A stretch of DNA of 64,000 nt from Bacteroidales bacterium (GTDB lineage: Bacteria > Bacteroidota > Bacteroidia > Bacteroidales > Marinilabiliaceae): positions 141,072 to 205,071 of the forward strand of contig SUWW01000005.1 of NCBI GenBank assembly GCA_015061285.1. Direction: 5' to 3'. Positions 8,611 to 18,160 of the stretch are shown here, in pieces. Position 1 is the stretch's first letter. Each line of letters begins with the position of its first letter. The notes under the pieces are model-generated. The model saw nothing but the letters and a program-made list of their open reading frames with translations. It was not told the origin of the DNA and did not search any database. A program made the position numbers and the translations under genes.

Positions 8611-10368
8611 ATGAGATTACGATTCATAAACTTTCTCCTTGTCGGCATAGCAACTTTTAGCACGCTATTGCTGCAGGCGCAAAACCCTGTGGTGGAGATA
8701 ACAATGGTGTCTGAAAGTGGCTATATAGCTTGTGATTCATATAATCCGCATCCTGTAATAAATCTTAATATTCCTTCGGAGCTATCGTCAACAGAGGTAA
8801 TACATTGCAACGAGAACATAAGTAAGTATGTATATAAAGATGGCGAAGCTACTTATGTTGGTACAGAAGGCTACTCGTTTGATGTGAGTGTAAAGGGAGG
8901 AGATGTGTCGACCTTGGGCGGCGACTACACAATTAATACAAAAATCGATTTGAAGCTCGGCAAGGACGAAACGCATAATATGTACTACATATCAATATCG
9001 CCAAAATACACCAATGCCACAGAACAAGGCACTCCAGTGAAGTTTGTAGGCGATTCGTTGCGTGTCGATGTCTATGCAACGCCTTCGCCCGAAGTGCTTA
9101 ACGACAATCGGCTTTGTGGCTACGATCAGTTGCTGAAAGCCAATACACAATGGAGTGATATTTCCACATATAGTTGGGATATTTCGAGTGTCGACGAGGC
9201 TGACAAATTGCACATAACTACATTTGAAAATCTCGACTCAGCAGTAGCTCACATAATCACCGACAAACAAATGTCGCTCGTAGTAAAACTTACCGAAACA
9301 ACCGGCAAGACCTGTGTCAGTTCTACGGAAAAGGAGCTAACAATATTAGGTACGCCATCAGCATCGGTTTGGCGTAACGACTCAATAGGTATTTGCCCGA
9401 AAATCAGTGAGAAACGTGAAAAAGTAGACGCCTATTTAGCTGCGTGGGATACATACGGTGGCGTAGCTCCATATACAGTAAAAATGTCGAATGGTGCCAC
9501 ATTTGCCAATGTGCAGCCTGCCGAAATAAAGGGGGCGACTACCGTATCGACTATTGAAATAGAAAGCGAGCAATGGAGTAGCCATATAAATATCGATAAT
9601 GCATACGATGCAAGCGACTATTATGTGGAAGGTGTCAATGCAATAGAACTCGACATTGATTCGCCTGATGATGTGTATATAGCAGAAATAGTTGATGCTA
9701 ACAACTGTGTCTCGGAATATGGCACGGAAGATCATGTTTATGGTAAGATAAACGTGTACGACCGCACTCCACGACCACATTTTGCAAGCGACACACTGTC
9801 GTTTGTTATCGACAAAAAACGTGAGATTGAAATACCAGTTTATGTACGCGATAGAGGATCTTTAGGTTCGGGCAACACTATTACATGGGCATTGACCGAC
9901 GAGTGTAGCGATTATGATATTGATTATCAGACTGAAATAGTGCGCGAGCAAGACGATGCAGATGGAATATATACAGGGCTATTTCGCACAAACATGAATG
10001 GCTATATCAAGTTGGTGGTTACAGAGGCTAATTATGACGATCGCAACGGAGAGGCCTTTGGAAGCGACGTGGCAGAGTGTGCTACTTCGAGCGAAGTGAC
10101 GCTATATATGGAAATGCCATTTAGCTACCCCAACGCAATAAGCCCCAATGGCGATGGTGTGAACGACTGTTTGCGAATAGAGGGTTTGCCCGACGAAAAT
10201 GATGTGATAGTCTGTGACATGCATGGCAAGAAGGTGTTCGAAAAGCATAATTATCGTAACGATTGGTCGGCTGAAGGTCTCGACGATGGATATTATGTAT
10301 ACGTATTCAAAGGTCGAGGTACGAAGACCGTGAAGGAAACTTTAGTAGTAAAACGCAACAACAAGTGA
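8611..10368 (+). CDS. Secreted protein with CHU_C (T9SS type B) C-terminal sorting domain
   Basis: A 585-residue exported protein. It has a Sec signal peptide (about residues 1-23, ending LLLQAQ) and a long middle region of beta-rich, repeat-free sequence. The C-terminal domain of about 80 residues starts at YPNAISPNGDGVND and ends WSAEGLDDGYYVYVFKGRG...KETLVVKR. That is the gliding-motility-associated CHU_C domain, a type B signal for export through the type IX secretion system. No enzyme motif was seen; the body could be an adhesin or matrix protein. The gene directly precedes a PorP/SprF gene. In Flavobacterium, type B cargo such as SprB needs a partner SprF encoded next door, so this pair is probably cargo plus dedicated partner (inference). 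Confidence 0.85.
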   Translation: MRLRFINFLLVGIATFSTLLLQAQNPVVEITMVSESGYIACDSYNPHPVINLNIPSELSSTEVIHCNENISKYVYKDGEATYVGTEGYSFDVSVKGGDVSTLGGDYTINTKIDLKLGKDETHNMYYISISPKYTNATEQGTPVKFVGDSLRVDVYATPSPEVLNDNRLCGYDQLLKANTQWSDISTYSWDISSVDEADKLHITTFENLDSAVAHIITDKQMSLVVKLTETTGKTCVSSTEKELTILGTPSASVWRNDSIGICPKISEKREKVDAYLAAWDTYGGVAPYTVKMSNGATFANVQPAEIKGATTVSTIEIESEQWSSHINIDNAYDASDYYVEGVNAIELDIDSPDDVYIAEIVDANNCVSEYGTEDHVYGKINVYDRTPRPHFASDTLSFVIDKKREIEIPVYVRDRGSLGSGNTITWALTDECSDYDIDYQTEIVREQDDADGIYTGLFRTNMNGYIKLVVTEANYDDRNGEAFGSDVAECATSSEVTLYMEMPFSYPNAISPNGDGVNDCLRIEGLPDENDVIVCDMHGKKVFEKHNYRNDWSAEGLDDGYYVYVFKGRGTKTVKETLVVKRNNK

Positions 10369-11291
10369 TGATGCAAGCCACCAAAAAAATATTAACTGTG
10401 GTAGCTGCGGTGCTGGCTACGCTGACGACGACGGCGCAAAACGAGCTTATTATAAGCCAGTATATTCACAATAGATATGCAGTGAACCCTTCGTTTGCAG
10501 GAGTGCGAAATGGACTCTCTATTTTTGGCAGTTTCCGCAAGCAGTGGGCTGGCATAGAAAACACGCCGCAAAGCATTCTTCTTACAGCCCATGCTCCACT
10601 CAAGCACGACAATCTTGTTTTGGGCCTACAAGCTTATAGTCAGCATATTCATCAATCTACAAATACGGGGCTTATGACGGCAGTTGGCTATCGAGTAAGC
10701 ACAGGCAAACACAAGTGGCTATCTTTTGCATTGCAGCCAGGAGTGTCGCTACACAAGACAAATTGGGCCGATGTGCGACTTATGGACGAAGCTTCGGATG
10801 ATGTTTTTAGCGAAAACGAGACATCTGTTGCGCCGCTGTTAGGTGTTGGTGCGAGTTGGTATGGGTTGAAATATTTCGTTGGATTTTCGGTTCAGTCGCT
10901 TCTTGTGAGCGACGATTTCGATCAGCGTGATGCAAAATTTGCTCCTGGCGATGCGGTATACGTTGCCACAGGAGGTATGCTTTTCGATATGACCGACAAA
11001 TTTGGTTTGCAGCCATCGATGCTTATGCGTTTCAAAAAAGGCGAAAAATCGCACCTCGATGCTACGCTAAGCGGCATATACAACGATTTTATCTGGGTAA
11101 GTGCGGGCTATCGTACCGATGGCGATGCTGTGTTTGGCGTGGCAGCTCAAGTGGCAAAACGCTTCAGAGTGGCCTATCACTACGAATTTACCACTGGCGA
11201 CCTCAATGGGTATAACAATGGCTCGCACGAAATATCGCTGCAATATGATTTTATATACAAAGTGAAAGTTGTTGGTCCTAAATTCTTCTAA
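10368..11291 (+). CDS. PorP/SprF family type IX secretion outer-membrane protein
   Basis: A roughly 307-residue outer-membrane beta-barrel of the PorP/SprF family, which in T9SS helps deliver or anchor cargo at the outer membrane. It carries a signal peptide ending TTTAQ, the family N-terminal motif ISQYIHNRYAVNPSFAGVRNG, then FGSFRKQWAGIENTPQS and alternating amphipathic strands ending in YDFIYKVKVVGPKFF. The frame opens at GTG 10365, but the ATG at 10368 (overlapping the upstream stop as TGATG) or 10371 is more likely. Its position after the CHU_C gene suggests it serves that cargo. Confidence 0.9.
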   Translation: MMQATKKILTVVAAVLATLTTTAQNELIISQYIHNRYAVNPSFAGVRNGLSIFGSFRKQWAGIENTPQSILLTAHAPLKHDNLVLGLQAYSQHIHQSTNTGLMTAVGYRVSTGKHKWLSFALQPGVSLHKTNWADVRLMDEASDDVFSENETSVAPLLGVGASWYGLKYFVGFSVQSLLVSDDFDQRDAKFAPGDAVYVATGGMLFDMTDKFGLQPSMLMRFKKGEKSHLDATLSGIYNDFIWVSAGYRTDGDAVFGVAAQVAKRFRVAYHYEFTTGDLNGYNNGSHEISLQYDFIYKVKVVGPKFF

Positions 11292-11294
11292 GCG

Positions 11295-12674
11295 ATGAAA
11301 CGAACAATCATATTTTCTATTCTTCTGCTTACAGTTGTGGCTACCTCTCGTGCTCAGCAGGTGAAAATTCTGCCAATCGACTTATTTAGCGATGCCAACA
11401 TCATCAATCCTGTGGTTATAGACTCGGTGCTCTATTTTTCATCGAACAAAAAAAATAGCATCGCTGTCAACTATTTCAACAGTGACGAATCGCGACTATA
11501 TCAGCTCTACTATGTAAAACTAAAAAATCGTAAACCGAGCGGACTTACGCACTCCTTCTTTCGTAATAGCAACCGAGTCTACAATCAAGTAGGAGTTACA
11601 TTCGCAGGAATTCAGCCCATAGTCTCGCAAAATGATCTTACTCGCGATAGCTATCATGGACATCCGCTCGGCATATTTATCTACAACGATCGTAGCGACT
11701 CGTCGAATGGCAGCGAAATAGTGAAAGATTTGGGCAAGAGCAACGCTGCATATCCATCAATATCGCCCGATGGAAAAACAATGATTTTTGCAAGTGATAA
11801 AGATGGTGGCTATGGCTCGTCGGATTTATACGTATGTAAAAAAGTGGCAGGCTCGTGGACCGAACCGCAGAACATGGGTCCTGACATTAATACCAAAGAA
11901 ATCGAAACAGCACCATTTATCCACGATTCTGGAGTGATTTTCTTTGCTAGCAACGGACGTCCTGATAGCCGTCGACTTGATATATACTATACATATCCAA
12001 CAAAAGATGGCTATGCAAAACCCGAAAAACTCGATATAGGCGTTAACTCTGCTGCCGACGATTATGGATTCTTTTATAGTAAAAATGAAGAATGGGGCTA
12101 CGTCACCAGCAATCGACAAGGTAAAGAACGCATATACTATTTCGAGGAGACATTCCCTAAGTTCGACAATCCTCAGCCATACGAAGAGGAAAATCTTTGC
12201 TACACATTCTACGAGAGCTCTGCAGAAAACTATGATGCGAGTGAATTCTCGTTCAAATGGTCGTTTAGCGATGGTGCTACAATATCAGGCTTGGAAGTCG
12301 ACCACTGTTTCAAAGGTCCTGGTACGTATGATGTTGCACTTAGTGTATATGACAAGACGACCAACGAAGAGATGTTTTCTCTTGTAAACTTCCCATTCGA
12401 GATAGAGCACAAAGAACAACTTAAGATAAATTGTCTTGCAGGAGTCATACATGTGGGTCAAAAAATACAATTTGACGTTGATGCTTCGGGCGTAAAACAA
12501 TTCCAACCAACTAAGTTTTATTGGAATTTTGGGCAAGGCTCGCGCGTGAAAGGCAAACAAGTTTCAACTGAATATAAAAAACCAGGCACCTATCGAGTAA
12601 TGTGTGGCACAATTGATGATAATGATAGATCGGTTCGCGTAAGCAACTACATAGAGATAACAGTAGTAAAATGA
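11295..12674 (+). CDS. Exported PD40 beta-propeller / PKD domain protein (T9SS block)
   Basis: A 459-residue protein with a signal peptide (about residues 1-20, ending SRAQ). Residues about 25-300 hold PD40-type propeller repeats (YPSISPDGKTMIFASDKDGG, then APFIHDSGVIFFASNGRPDS). Two PKD-like Ig domains follow (FKWSFSDGATISGLEVDH near 320; FYWNFGQGSRVKGKQ near 415). PD40 plus OmpA proteins such as PorE are T9SS components; this one lacks an OmpA domain, so it would not bind peptidoglycan in the same way. It sits three bases after the PorP/SprF gene and overlaps the next gene by four bases, so it belongs to the same transcript. Role within the block is inferred. Confidence 0.75.
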   Translation: MKRTIIFSILLLTVVATSRAQQVKILPIDLFSDANIINPVVIDSVLYFSSNKKNSIAVNYFNSDESRLYQLYYVKLKNRKPSGLTHSFFRNSNRVYNQVGVTFAGIQPIVSQNDLTRDSYHGHPLGIFIYNDRSDSSNGSEIVKDLGKSNAAYPSISPDGKTMIFASDKDGGYGSSDLYVCKKVAGSWTEPQNMGPDINTKEIETAPFIHDSGVIFFASNGRPDSRRLDIYYTYPTKDGYAKPEKLDIGVNSAADDYGFFYSKNEEWGYVTSNRQGKERIYYFEETFPKFDNPQPYEEENLCYTFYESSAENYDASEFSFKWSFSDGATISGLEVDHCFKGPGTYDVALSVYDKTTNEEMFSLVNFPFEIEHKEQLKINCLAGVIHVGQKIQFDVDASGVKQFQPTKFYWNFGQGSRVKGKQVSTEYKKPGTYRVMCGTIDDNDRSVRVSNYIEITVVK

Positions 12675-13654
12675 AAACTTATCACATGAAACCGTTAATT
12701 ATAACACTATTTGCGTTTATGCTTGGCTTGCAAGTAGCGAATGCGCAGCCTGTTCCTGGCGCAGACGAGAACATACCTTACCTTATTACCTTCGGTAAAG
12801 GCGGCGAAACAGCTTGGGGCGACGATAACTTCGTGCAGATAATATTCTTCTCGATCCCAGCCGACCAAAACACACCAGTCTACATTCGTGTATACGATCC
12901 CGATTGCGGCGGAGAGAATGACGAGATGAAAAGTTCATGGAACACAAAAACAAAATTCACCATATATGGCGGAGCAGGCTCGTGCTCTAACAAAGACGCG
13001 CAAAAGTGTAACGAAAAAGGCAACTATAAAAGTGGCACCATGCTCCTTACCAAAACATTTGGCTCCGAACCAACATTCGATGGCAAATGGTACACATTTG
13101 GTCCTATAAATCCTTCGGAAGGCGAGAATTTACCAGAGTTTGGTGGCCGCACTTTCAAGTTGGTTATCGAAGGCATATCTGGTGATGATGGTAATATGTA
13201 TAGATTATTCCTCTCGCGCAATGGCAATAACAATGTTAAAGTTGACGGCGCTTTTGCATACTATTTCAAATACAAATTCCGTATGCACGATAGCGGAACC
13301 GAAGTCTCACATATTTATCCGTATATCGACAATAGAGTAGTTTCGATTAAGCAATCTAATTTCGACTGGGATAACGACGGATTCTTGCGAATAATCTCGG
13401 TCAGCAAGAATGGCGTGATGATGAAAGTGTCGAACGACGACGAATGGCAAAGTAGCACACACAAAATCGACGATGCTGAGAAAAACTCATCGTGGGATAT
13501 TCAAATGATAAAATCGAAGTCGAAACCGTTGAAGAATAACAACGTAGTAATATATTTGGAGAACCAGTACGGCGAACTACTTCCATTCTATAGTGTACCT
13601 ATTGGTGGAATACCTAAGTATAAGTATACTATTGGCGTAAAGCCTAAGAAGTAG
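12671..13654 (+). CDS. Exported protein of unknown function in the T9SS block
   Basis: I do not recognise this 327-residue protein. It has a signal peptide (MKPLIITLFAFMLGLQVANAQ; the second ATG at 12686 is an equally good start) and is otherwise soluble and beta-rich. A cysteine pair region near residues 78-115 (DPDCGGEND, GAGSCSNKDAQKCNEKG) could form disulphides. No membrane barrel pattern, lipobox or CHU_C domain is visible. The ATG overlaps the stop of the PD40/PKD gene (ATGA), so it is translationally coupled to the T9SS accessory genes and probably works at the cell surface or in the periplasm with them. A family search is needed for more. Confidence 0.6.
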   Translation: MKTYHMKPLIITLFAFMLGLQVANAQPVPGADENIPYLITFGKGGETAWGDDNFVQIIFFSIPADQNTPVYIRVYDPDCGGENDEMKSSWNTKTKFTIYGGAGSCSNKDAQKCNEKGNYKSGTMLLTKTFGSEPTFDGKWYTFGPINPSEGENLPEFGGRTFKLVIEGISGDDGNMYRLFLSRNGNNNVKVDGAFAYYFKYKFRMHDSGTEVSHIYPYIDNRVVSIKQSNFDWDNDGFLRIISVSKNGVMMKVSNDDEWQSSTHKIDDAEKNSSWDIQMIKSKSKPLKNNNVVIYLENQYGELLPFYSVPIGGIPKYKYTIGVKPKK

Positions 13655-13691
13655 TGTGCCTTTAGTAGCACTAACCAAATAAAATAAACAC

Positions 13692-16600
13692 ATGAGAAAA
13701 GTCGCGTTAACACTGATTTGGCTACAAGTGGCTTTGTGCATGATGGCGCAAAACTTCAACTTGTCAAAATACACAATGTCGGATGGCTTGCCACAGAACT
13801 ATGTATATAGCGTAGCTCAGGATCCTAACGGATTCATGTGGATGGCAATGGCTGAAGGCCTAACACGTTACGATGGTATCAACATAGTGAACTATTTCAC
13901 GCGCGACTCATTGGCCGACAACTATGTAAGTCGTTTGCTTGTCGATTCCGACAATCGTCTCTGGTGCGGACACGGCAACGGCAATCTATCGGTGTTCGAA
14001 AAGAATAAATTCTCACGTGTTTTTGTGCAAGGTGTAAGTGCTCCTATCAAAGACATGTGCCTTGATGACAAAGGCAATATTTGGGCTGTAGAGCAAAATC
14101 AAGGTCTGATGCGCATCAGTCCTAACAAGGAAGTTGTTACGTTCTTCAACAACGAGTTGATGGATCAACATATCTATTATGCTGTAAATGCTGTCAATTC
14201 GCTAAATATTCTTGTAGGTACGTCGGACGGGCTTATGCTCGTGAAATTCGATGCCGATGGCGACCTAAAATCAGTAACACAAATTGAAGGCACTTACGAC
14301 GCTGTCAACTGCATAAGTAAGAGCTACGATGGCCGTAGCTTTTGGATAGGAACCGACGTTGGCAATGTGTATAAGTATACTCATGGTGTAGGCGCATCTC
14401 AAGTCAGTCGCTGTTCAGAATCGTGTGCGAGTGAAGAGATTCCTACGTATGACATTCGCGATATATATGAAGACGAAGGCAACAATCTTTATCTTGCTAC
14501 GTGGGGCTACGGAGTGCGAGAATTGCGCTATTCCGACGAACGCAACCAATATGTAGAAGTCCTTCAACTGAATCAGGATAACGGACTTGGTAATAACTAT
14601 ATATCTGACATAACAGTTGATCGTGAGGGCATTTTCTGGTTTGCCACCTACGGAAGTGGGGTCGTAGCGTGGATAAATAATTATTTTGCACAATACAACA
14701 CTTCCGACATTGGTTTTCAGCGCAATAAAGTGTTCTCGTCGGCAGTTGATGGCAACGATTTGTGGCTTGGCATGGCCAATGGCCTTATACGCATGGACGT
14801 GCAATGTATGACGAATTTCGAATATTTCGATAGCTCATGCGGATTGCCTACTAACGTAGCTATAACGTCGATATGTATAGATAAACGCCGCAAAATCATA
14901 TACTTAGGAACTGAAAACGATGGAGTTTATTATCGCCTAAGCGATTCTCCACGATTCTACAAGTTGCACTATGGAGCTGAATCGCTAACGTGCGAGATGA
15001 TTAATGGTATGCAAATAGATGAACATAATCTATATCTGGCTACTCAAGGAGGTTTTATAGTATACGAACTATCTACAGGCAATCCACATCTTTATACCAC
15101 ATTGCAAGGCTTACCACACAACAATATCAATTTTACATATATCGATAAAGATGGACAGGTATGGCTTGGCCCTAAAGATAGTGGTATAGCGCTCTATACG
15201 CCTGAAGGTGAGAGTAGTATGTTTGAGATTTATCGTCTTTCGGATATTCCTGTAAATATAGCCGGCATGACATTTGACAAGCGCGGACGTATGTGGCTTG
15301 CTACCGTCAACAACGGAATAATATGCAACAACGAAGATGGATCCATGCAGTCGATAAGCACCTCCGACGGATTGGAGAAAAACTATTGCTACGGCATAGC
15401 AACCGACGAAAATGGGCGTATCTGGGTATGTCATCAGCCAGGATTGAGTTGTGTGGACCTTGGCACCGGAAATATTCGCGTGTTTAATGCCTCGAACGGC
15501 ATCAGCCAAGAGTTTTCTGGAGTATCTACCGATAATAATGGCGACTTATGGTTTACCGCCAATTGTGGCGCAATGCACTATATGTCGTTGTATGACAAGC
15601 GTAATAGCGTTCCGCCACTCATCAACCTTATTGGAGTGACAATATCAGGTAAGCGTCACGATATATCAGAGCCAATCGATTTGCCTTATCCATACGATGG
15701 AAATGTGGCTAAGTTTGAGTTCAGTTTTGTTGGTGTATGTATGAAAGATCCAGTGAATGTTCGCTACGAATATTGGCTTGAGATTGGCGATGCAGCAATG
15801 AAAGATGAACGCTGGATGCCATTGGGTATGCAGAGTCACAAAGAGTTTGATTTCTTGCCCGATGGTGATTATAAGCTACATGTTCGTGCCGTCAATAGCG
15901 ATGGCGCTATAAGTGGTCGACCATTAACAATAGGTATACACATAGATAATCCGTTCTGGAAATCGACTTGGTTCCCAATATCATTATTGTTGATGATAGC
16001 TATGCTTGGTCGTTTCATAACTAAGATGCGAGAGCGTCAACTTCGTCAAAGACAGCAAGAGCTTGAAAATGAAGTTGCTCGTCAGACTGCCGAATTGAGT
16101 TCGAAGAATGCTATCATTGAGCGCAAGAACAATGATATTATGGATAGTATCAACTATGCAAAGCGCATACAAACAGCAATTTTGCCTGCGCCCACGAGTT
16201 TGAAAGACTTCCCATTCAAAGATTCGTTCTTGCTATTTATGCCACGTGATGTCGTTAGTGGCGATTTCTATTGGTTCAATAGATATGAGAATCATGTGAT
16301 TATTTGTTGTAGCGATTGTACGGGGCATGGTGTCCCAGGTGCATTTATGTCGATGATTGGCACCACCATACTCAACGATGCCACGCGTAATCCAGAAATG
16401 CGCCATCCAGCGAAACTTTTGGATTGCCTCGATCACGAAATAAAACATACCTTGAATAAGAATCAAGCTATTGAAGCACAAGATGGTATGGATTGCGCAA
16501 TTGTAGATATAGATCTTGACAATTTGGTGATGGTATCGGCAGCAGCGCGTCGTTCTATATACACCTTTACAAAAGGTAAAATAAACGAGATAAAAGGTAC

Positions 16601-16883
16601 ACGCAGAAGCATTGGAGACCGTCGAAATGGTAATGAGTTTATAGAAACTACAACCCAATTCTACCATGGAGATGTGTTCTATCTCAGTAGTGATGGCTTT
16701 ACCGACCAATTTGGAGAAAAAACAGGTGAAAAGTATACCACAGGAGCCTTCAAGCGAACCCTCGAAAGCATATTTGAAAAGCCGATGGAAGAGCAGATGG
16801 ACTACCTGAAGGAGGAGTTCCGTAGGTGGAAAGGACGTCGAGAGCAAATAGACGACATACTTATAATGGGTATAAAGTTCTAA
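13692..16883 (+). CDS. Propeller sensor with Y_Y_Y domain, membrane segment and SpoIIE-type phosphatase
   Basis: A 1063-residue membrane sensor. It has a signal peptide (residues 1-20). About residues 25-650 are two-component-regulator propeller repeats (YTMSDGLPQNYVYSVAQDPN, DNGLGNNYISDITVDREG, TSDGLEKNYCYGIATDENG). A Y_Y_Y domain spans about 655-745, one transmembrane helix about 757-777 (WFPISLLLMIAMLGRFI), and a coiled coil about 780-830. A cytoplasmic PP2C/SpoIIE serine phosphatase follows to the end, with metal-binding motifs SGDFYWF, DCTGHGVPGAFMS and SSDGFTDQFG. It is like a hybrid sensor but with a phosphatase output instead of a kinase. It follows the T9SS accessory genes by 37 bases, so it may relay an extracytoplasmic signal to an anti-anti-sigma or other phosphoprotein. 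The partner is not in the window. Confidence 0.88.
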   Translation: MRKVALTLIWLQVALCMMAQNFNLSKYTMSDGLPQNYVYSVAQDPNGFMWMAMAEGLTRYDGINIVNYFTRDSLADNYVSRLLVDSDNRLWCGHGNGNLSVFEKNKFSRVFVQGVSAPIKDMCLDDKGNIWAVEQNQGLMRISPNKEVVTFFNNELMDQHIYYAVNAVNSLNILVGTSDGLMLVKFDADGDLKSVTQIEGTYDAVNCISKSYDGRSFWIGTDVGNVYKYTHGVGASQVSRCSESCASEEIPTYDIRDIYEDEGNNLYLATWGYGVRELRYSDERNQYVEVLQLNQDNGLGNNYISDITVDREGIFWFATYGSGVVAWINNYFAQYNTSDIGFQRNKVFSSAVDGNDLWLGMANGLIRMDVQCMTNFEYFDSSCGLPTNVAITSICIDKRRKIIYLGTENDGVYYRLSDSPRFYKLHYGAESLTCEMINGMQIDEHNLYLATQGGFIVYELSTGNPHLYTTLQGLPHNNINFTYIDKDGQVWLGPKDSGIALYTPEGESSMFEIYRLSDIPVNIAGMTFDKRGRMWLATVNNGIICNNEDGSMQSISTSDGLEKNYCYGIATDENGRIWVCHQPGLSCVDLGTGNIRVFNASNGISQEFSGVSTDNNGDLWFTANCGAMHYMSLYDKRNSVPPLINLIGVTISGKRHDISEPIDLPYPYDGNVAKFEFSFVGVCMKDPVNVRYEYWLEIGDAAMKDERWMPLGMQSHKEFDFLPDGDYKLHVRAVNSDGAISGRPLTIGIHIDNPFWKSTWFPISLLLMIAMLGRFITKMRERQLRQRQQELENEVARQTAELSSKNAIIERKNNDIMDSINYAKRIQTAILPAPTSLKDFPFKDSFLLFMPRDVVSGDFYWFNRYENHVIICCSDCTGHGVPGAFMSMIGTTILNDATRNPEMRHPAKLLDCLDHEIKHTLNKNQAIEAQDGMDCAIVDIDLDNLVMVSAAARRSIYTFTKGKINEIKGTRRSIGDRRNGNEFIETTTQFYHGDVFYLSSDGFTDQFGEKTGEKYTTGAFKRTLESIFEKPMEEQMDYLKEEFRRWKGRREQIDDILIMGIKF

Positions 16884-16891
16884 TATATACT

Positions 16892-16921
16892 TTGAAAACA
16901 CCTATAAAACGCTACTTTTGC
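16892..16921 (+). promoter_or_regulatory. Promoter of carA
   Basis: TTTG at 16892-16895, an 18-base spacer and TACTTTTG at 16914-16921: both Bacteroidetes elements at near-ideal spacing, 56 bases before the carA ATG. carA therefore has its own transcript. No pyrimidine attenuator structure was recognised in the leader. Confidence 0.65.
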
Positions 16922-16977
16922 AGCAATTTTTATGTATGCAATAACAGAGAATCGCAATTGAATAATTAACCGCATAA

Positions 16978-18063
16978 ATGTCTGAAACAAAAAAAGTTAG
17001 GTTGGTGCTGGAAGACGGCACGGAATTCGAAGGAATATCCTTCGGAAGTGAACAATCGGTAGCTGGCGAGGTAGTTTTCAATACTGCCATGACAGGTTAT
17101 CCAGAAAGTCTAACCGATCCCTCTTATGCAGGCCAAATTTTGGTGTCGACTTATCCTCTCATTGGTAATTACGGCGTTCCTCGCGACGAAAAAGACGAAA
17201 ATGGACTTCCGCGTTTCTTCGAGTCGGATCGCATACACATAACAGGTCTTGTCATTTCGGATTATTCCTACGAATACAGCCATTGGAATGCGCAGAAGAG
17301 CCTCGGACAATGGTTGAAAGAGAATAATGTTCCTGGCATTTGTGGTATAGATACTCGAGCTCTTACCAAAATAATTCGCGAAAAAGGTGCTATGCTCGGT
17401 AAAATTGTCTTCGACAATGACAATATCGACTTTGTAGATCCTAATAAAGAAAATCTCGTAGCAAAGGTCAGCTGCAAAAAACGTGAAGTATACGGCAATG
17501 GCAAATACAAAATCGTTTTGGTTGATACTGGCGCTAAATACAACATATTGCGTTGCTTGCTAAAGCGCGACACTACCGTGATACGTGTACCTTGGGATTA
17601 TGATTTTACTCAAGAGGAATACGATGGCTTGATGCTTTCGAATGGTCCTGGCGATCCTCAGATGTGCGGCACAACGATAGCAAACATTCGTAAGGCAATC
17701 GAAATAGGCAAACCAATCTTTGGCATTTGTCTGGGTAATCAGTTGCTTGGTATTGCAGCAGGCGCATCGACATACAAACTCCCTTATGGCCACCGTGCGC
17801 ATAATCACCCTGTAATTCGTGTAGGCACTAACAATTGCTACATCACCAGCCAGAATCATGGTTTTGCTCTCGACACAAAGACATTGCCAGCCGAATGGGA
17901 AGCTTCGTTTGTGAATATCAATGATGGTACGAACGAAGGCATTCGCCACAAAACGAAGCCATTCTTCTCGACACAGTTCCACCCCGAAGCAAGTTCTGGT
18001 CCTACCGACACAGAGAAATTCTTCGATGAGTTCGTGGATAACTGCAAGAATTTCAAGAAGTAA
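16978..18063 (+). CDS. carA: Carbamoyl-phosphate synthase small (glutaminase) subunit
   Basis: CarA hydrolyses glutamine and channels ammonia to CarB for carbamoyl phosphate, the precursor of pyrimidines and arginine. The 361-residue length is standard. The N-terminal CarA domain is clear (LVLEDGTEFEGISFG, GEVVFNTAMTGYPESLTDPS), followed by a class I glutaminase with nucleophile Cys at about 251 (GICLGNQLLG), GHRAHNHPV, and the His/Glu pair in FHPEASSGPTDT near 334. carB is about 38 kb away on the same strand, each with its own promoter, unlike the usual carAB operon. A terminator follows. Confidence 0.97.
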   Translation: MSETKKVRLVLEDGTEFEGISFGSEQSVAGEVVFNTAMTGYPESLTDPSYAGQILVSTYPLIGNYGVPRDEKDENGLPRFFESDRIHITGLVISDYSYEYSHWNAQKSLGQWLKENNVPGICGIDTRALTKIIREKGAMLGKIVFDNDNIDFVDPNKENLVAKVSCKKREVYGNGKYKIVLVDTGAKYNILRCLLKRDTTVIRVPWDYDFTQEEYDGLMLSNGPGDPQMCGTTIANIRKAIEIGKPIFGICLGNQLLGIAAGASTYKLPYGHRAHNHPVIRVGTNNCYITSQNHGFALDTKTLPAEWEASFVNINDGTNEGIRHKTKPFFSTQFHPEASSGPTDTEKFFDEFVDNCKNFKK

Positions 18064-18082
18064 AACGATAATTATACATAAG

Positions 18083-18118
18083 AAAGGGCATGTCGAAAAA
18101 AACGGCATGCTCTTTTTG
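18083..18118 (+). terminator. Intrinsic terminator after carA
   Basis: AAAGGGCATGTC (18083-18094) pairs, with G-T pairs, to GGCATGCTCTTT (18104-18115), followed by T's. It isolates carA from the downstream gene pair. Confidence 0.7.
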
Positions 18119-18160
18119 TTTATAGTTATTTCACATTTACTAAAAGCGTAGCTTTGCAAC

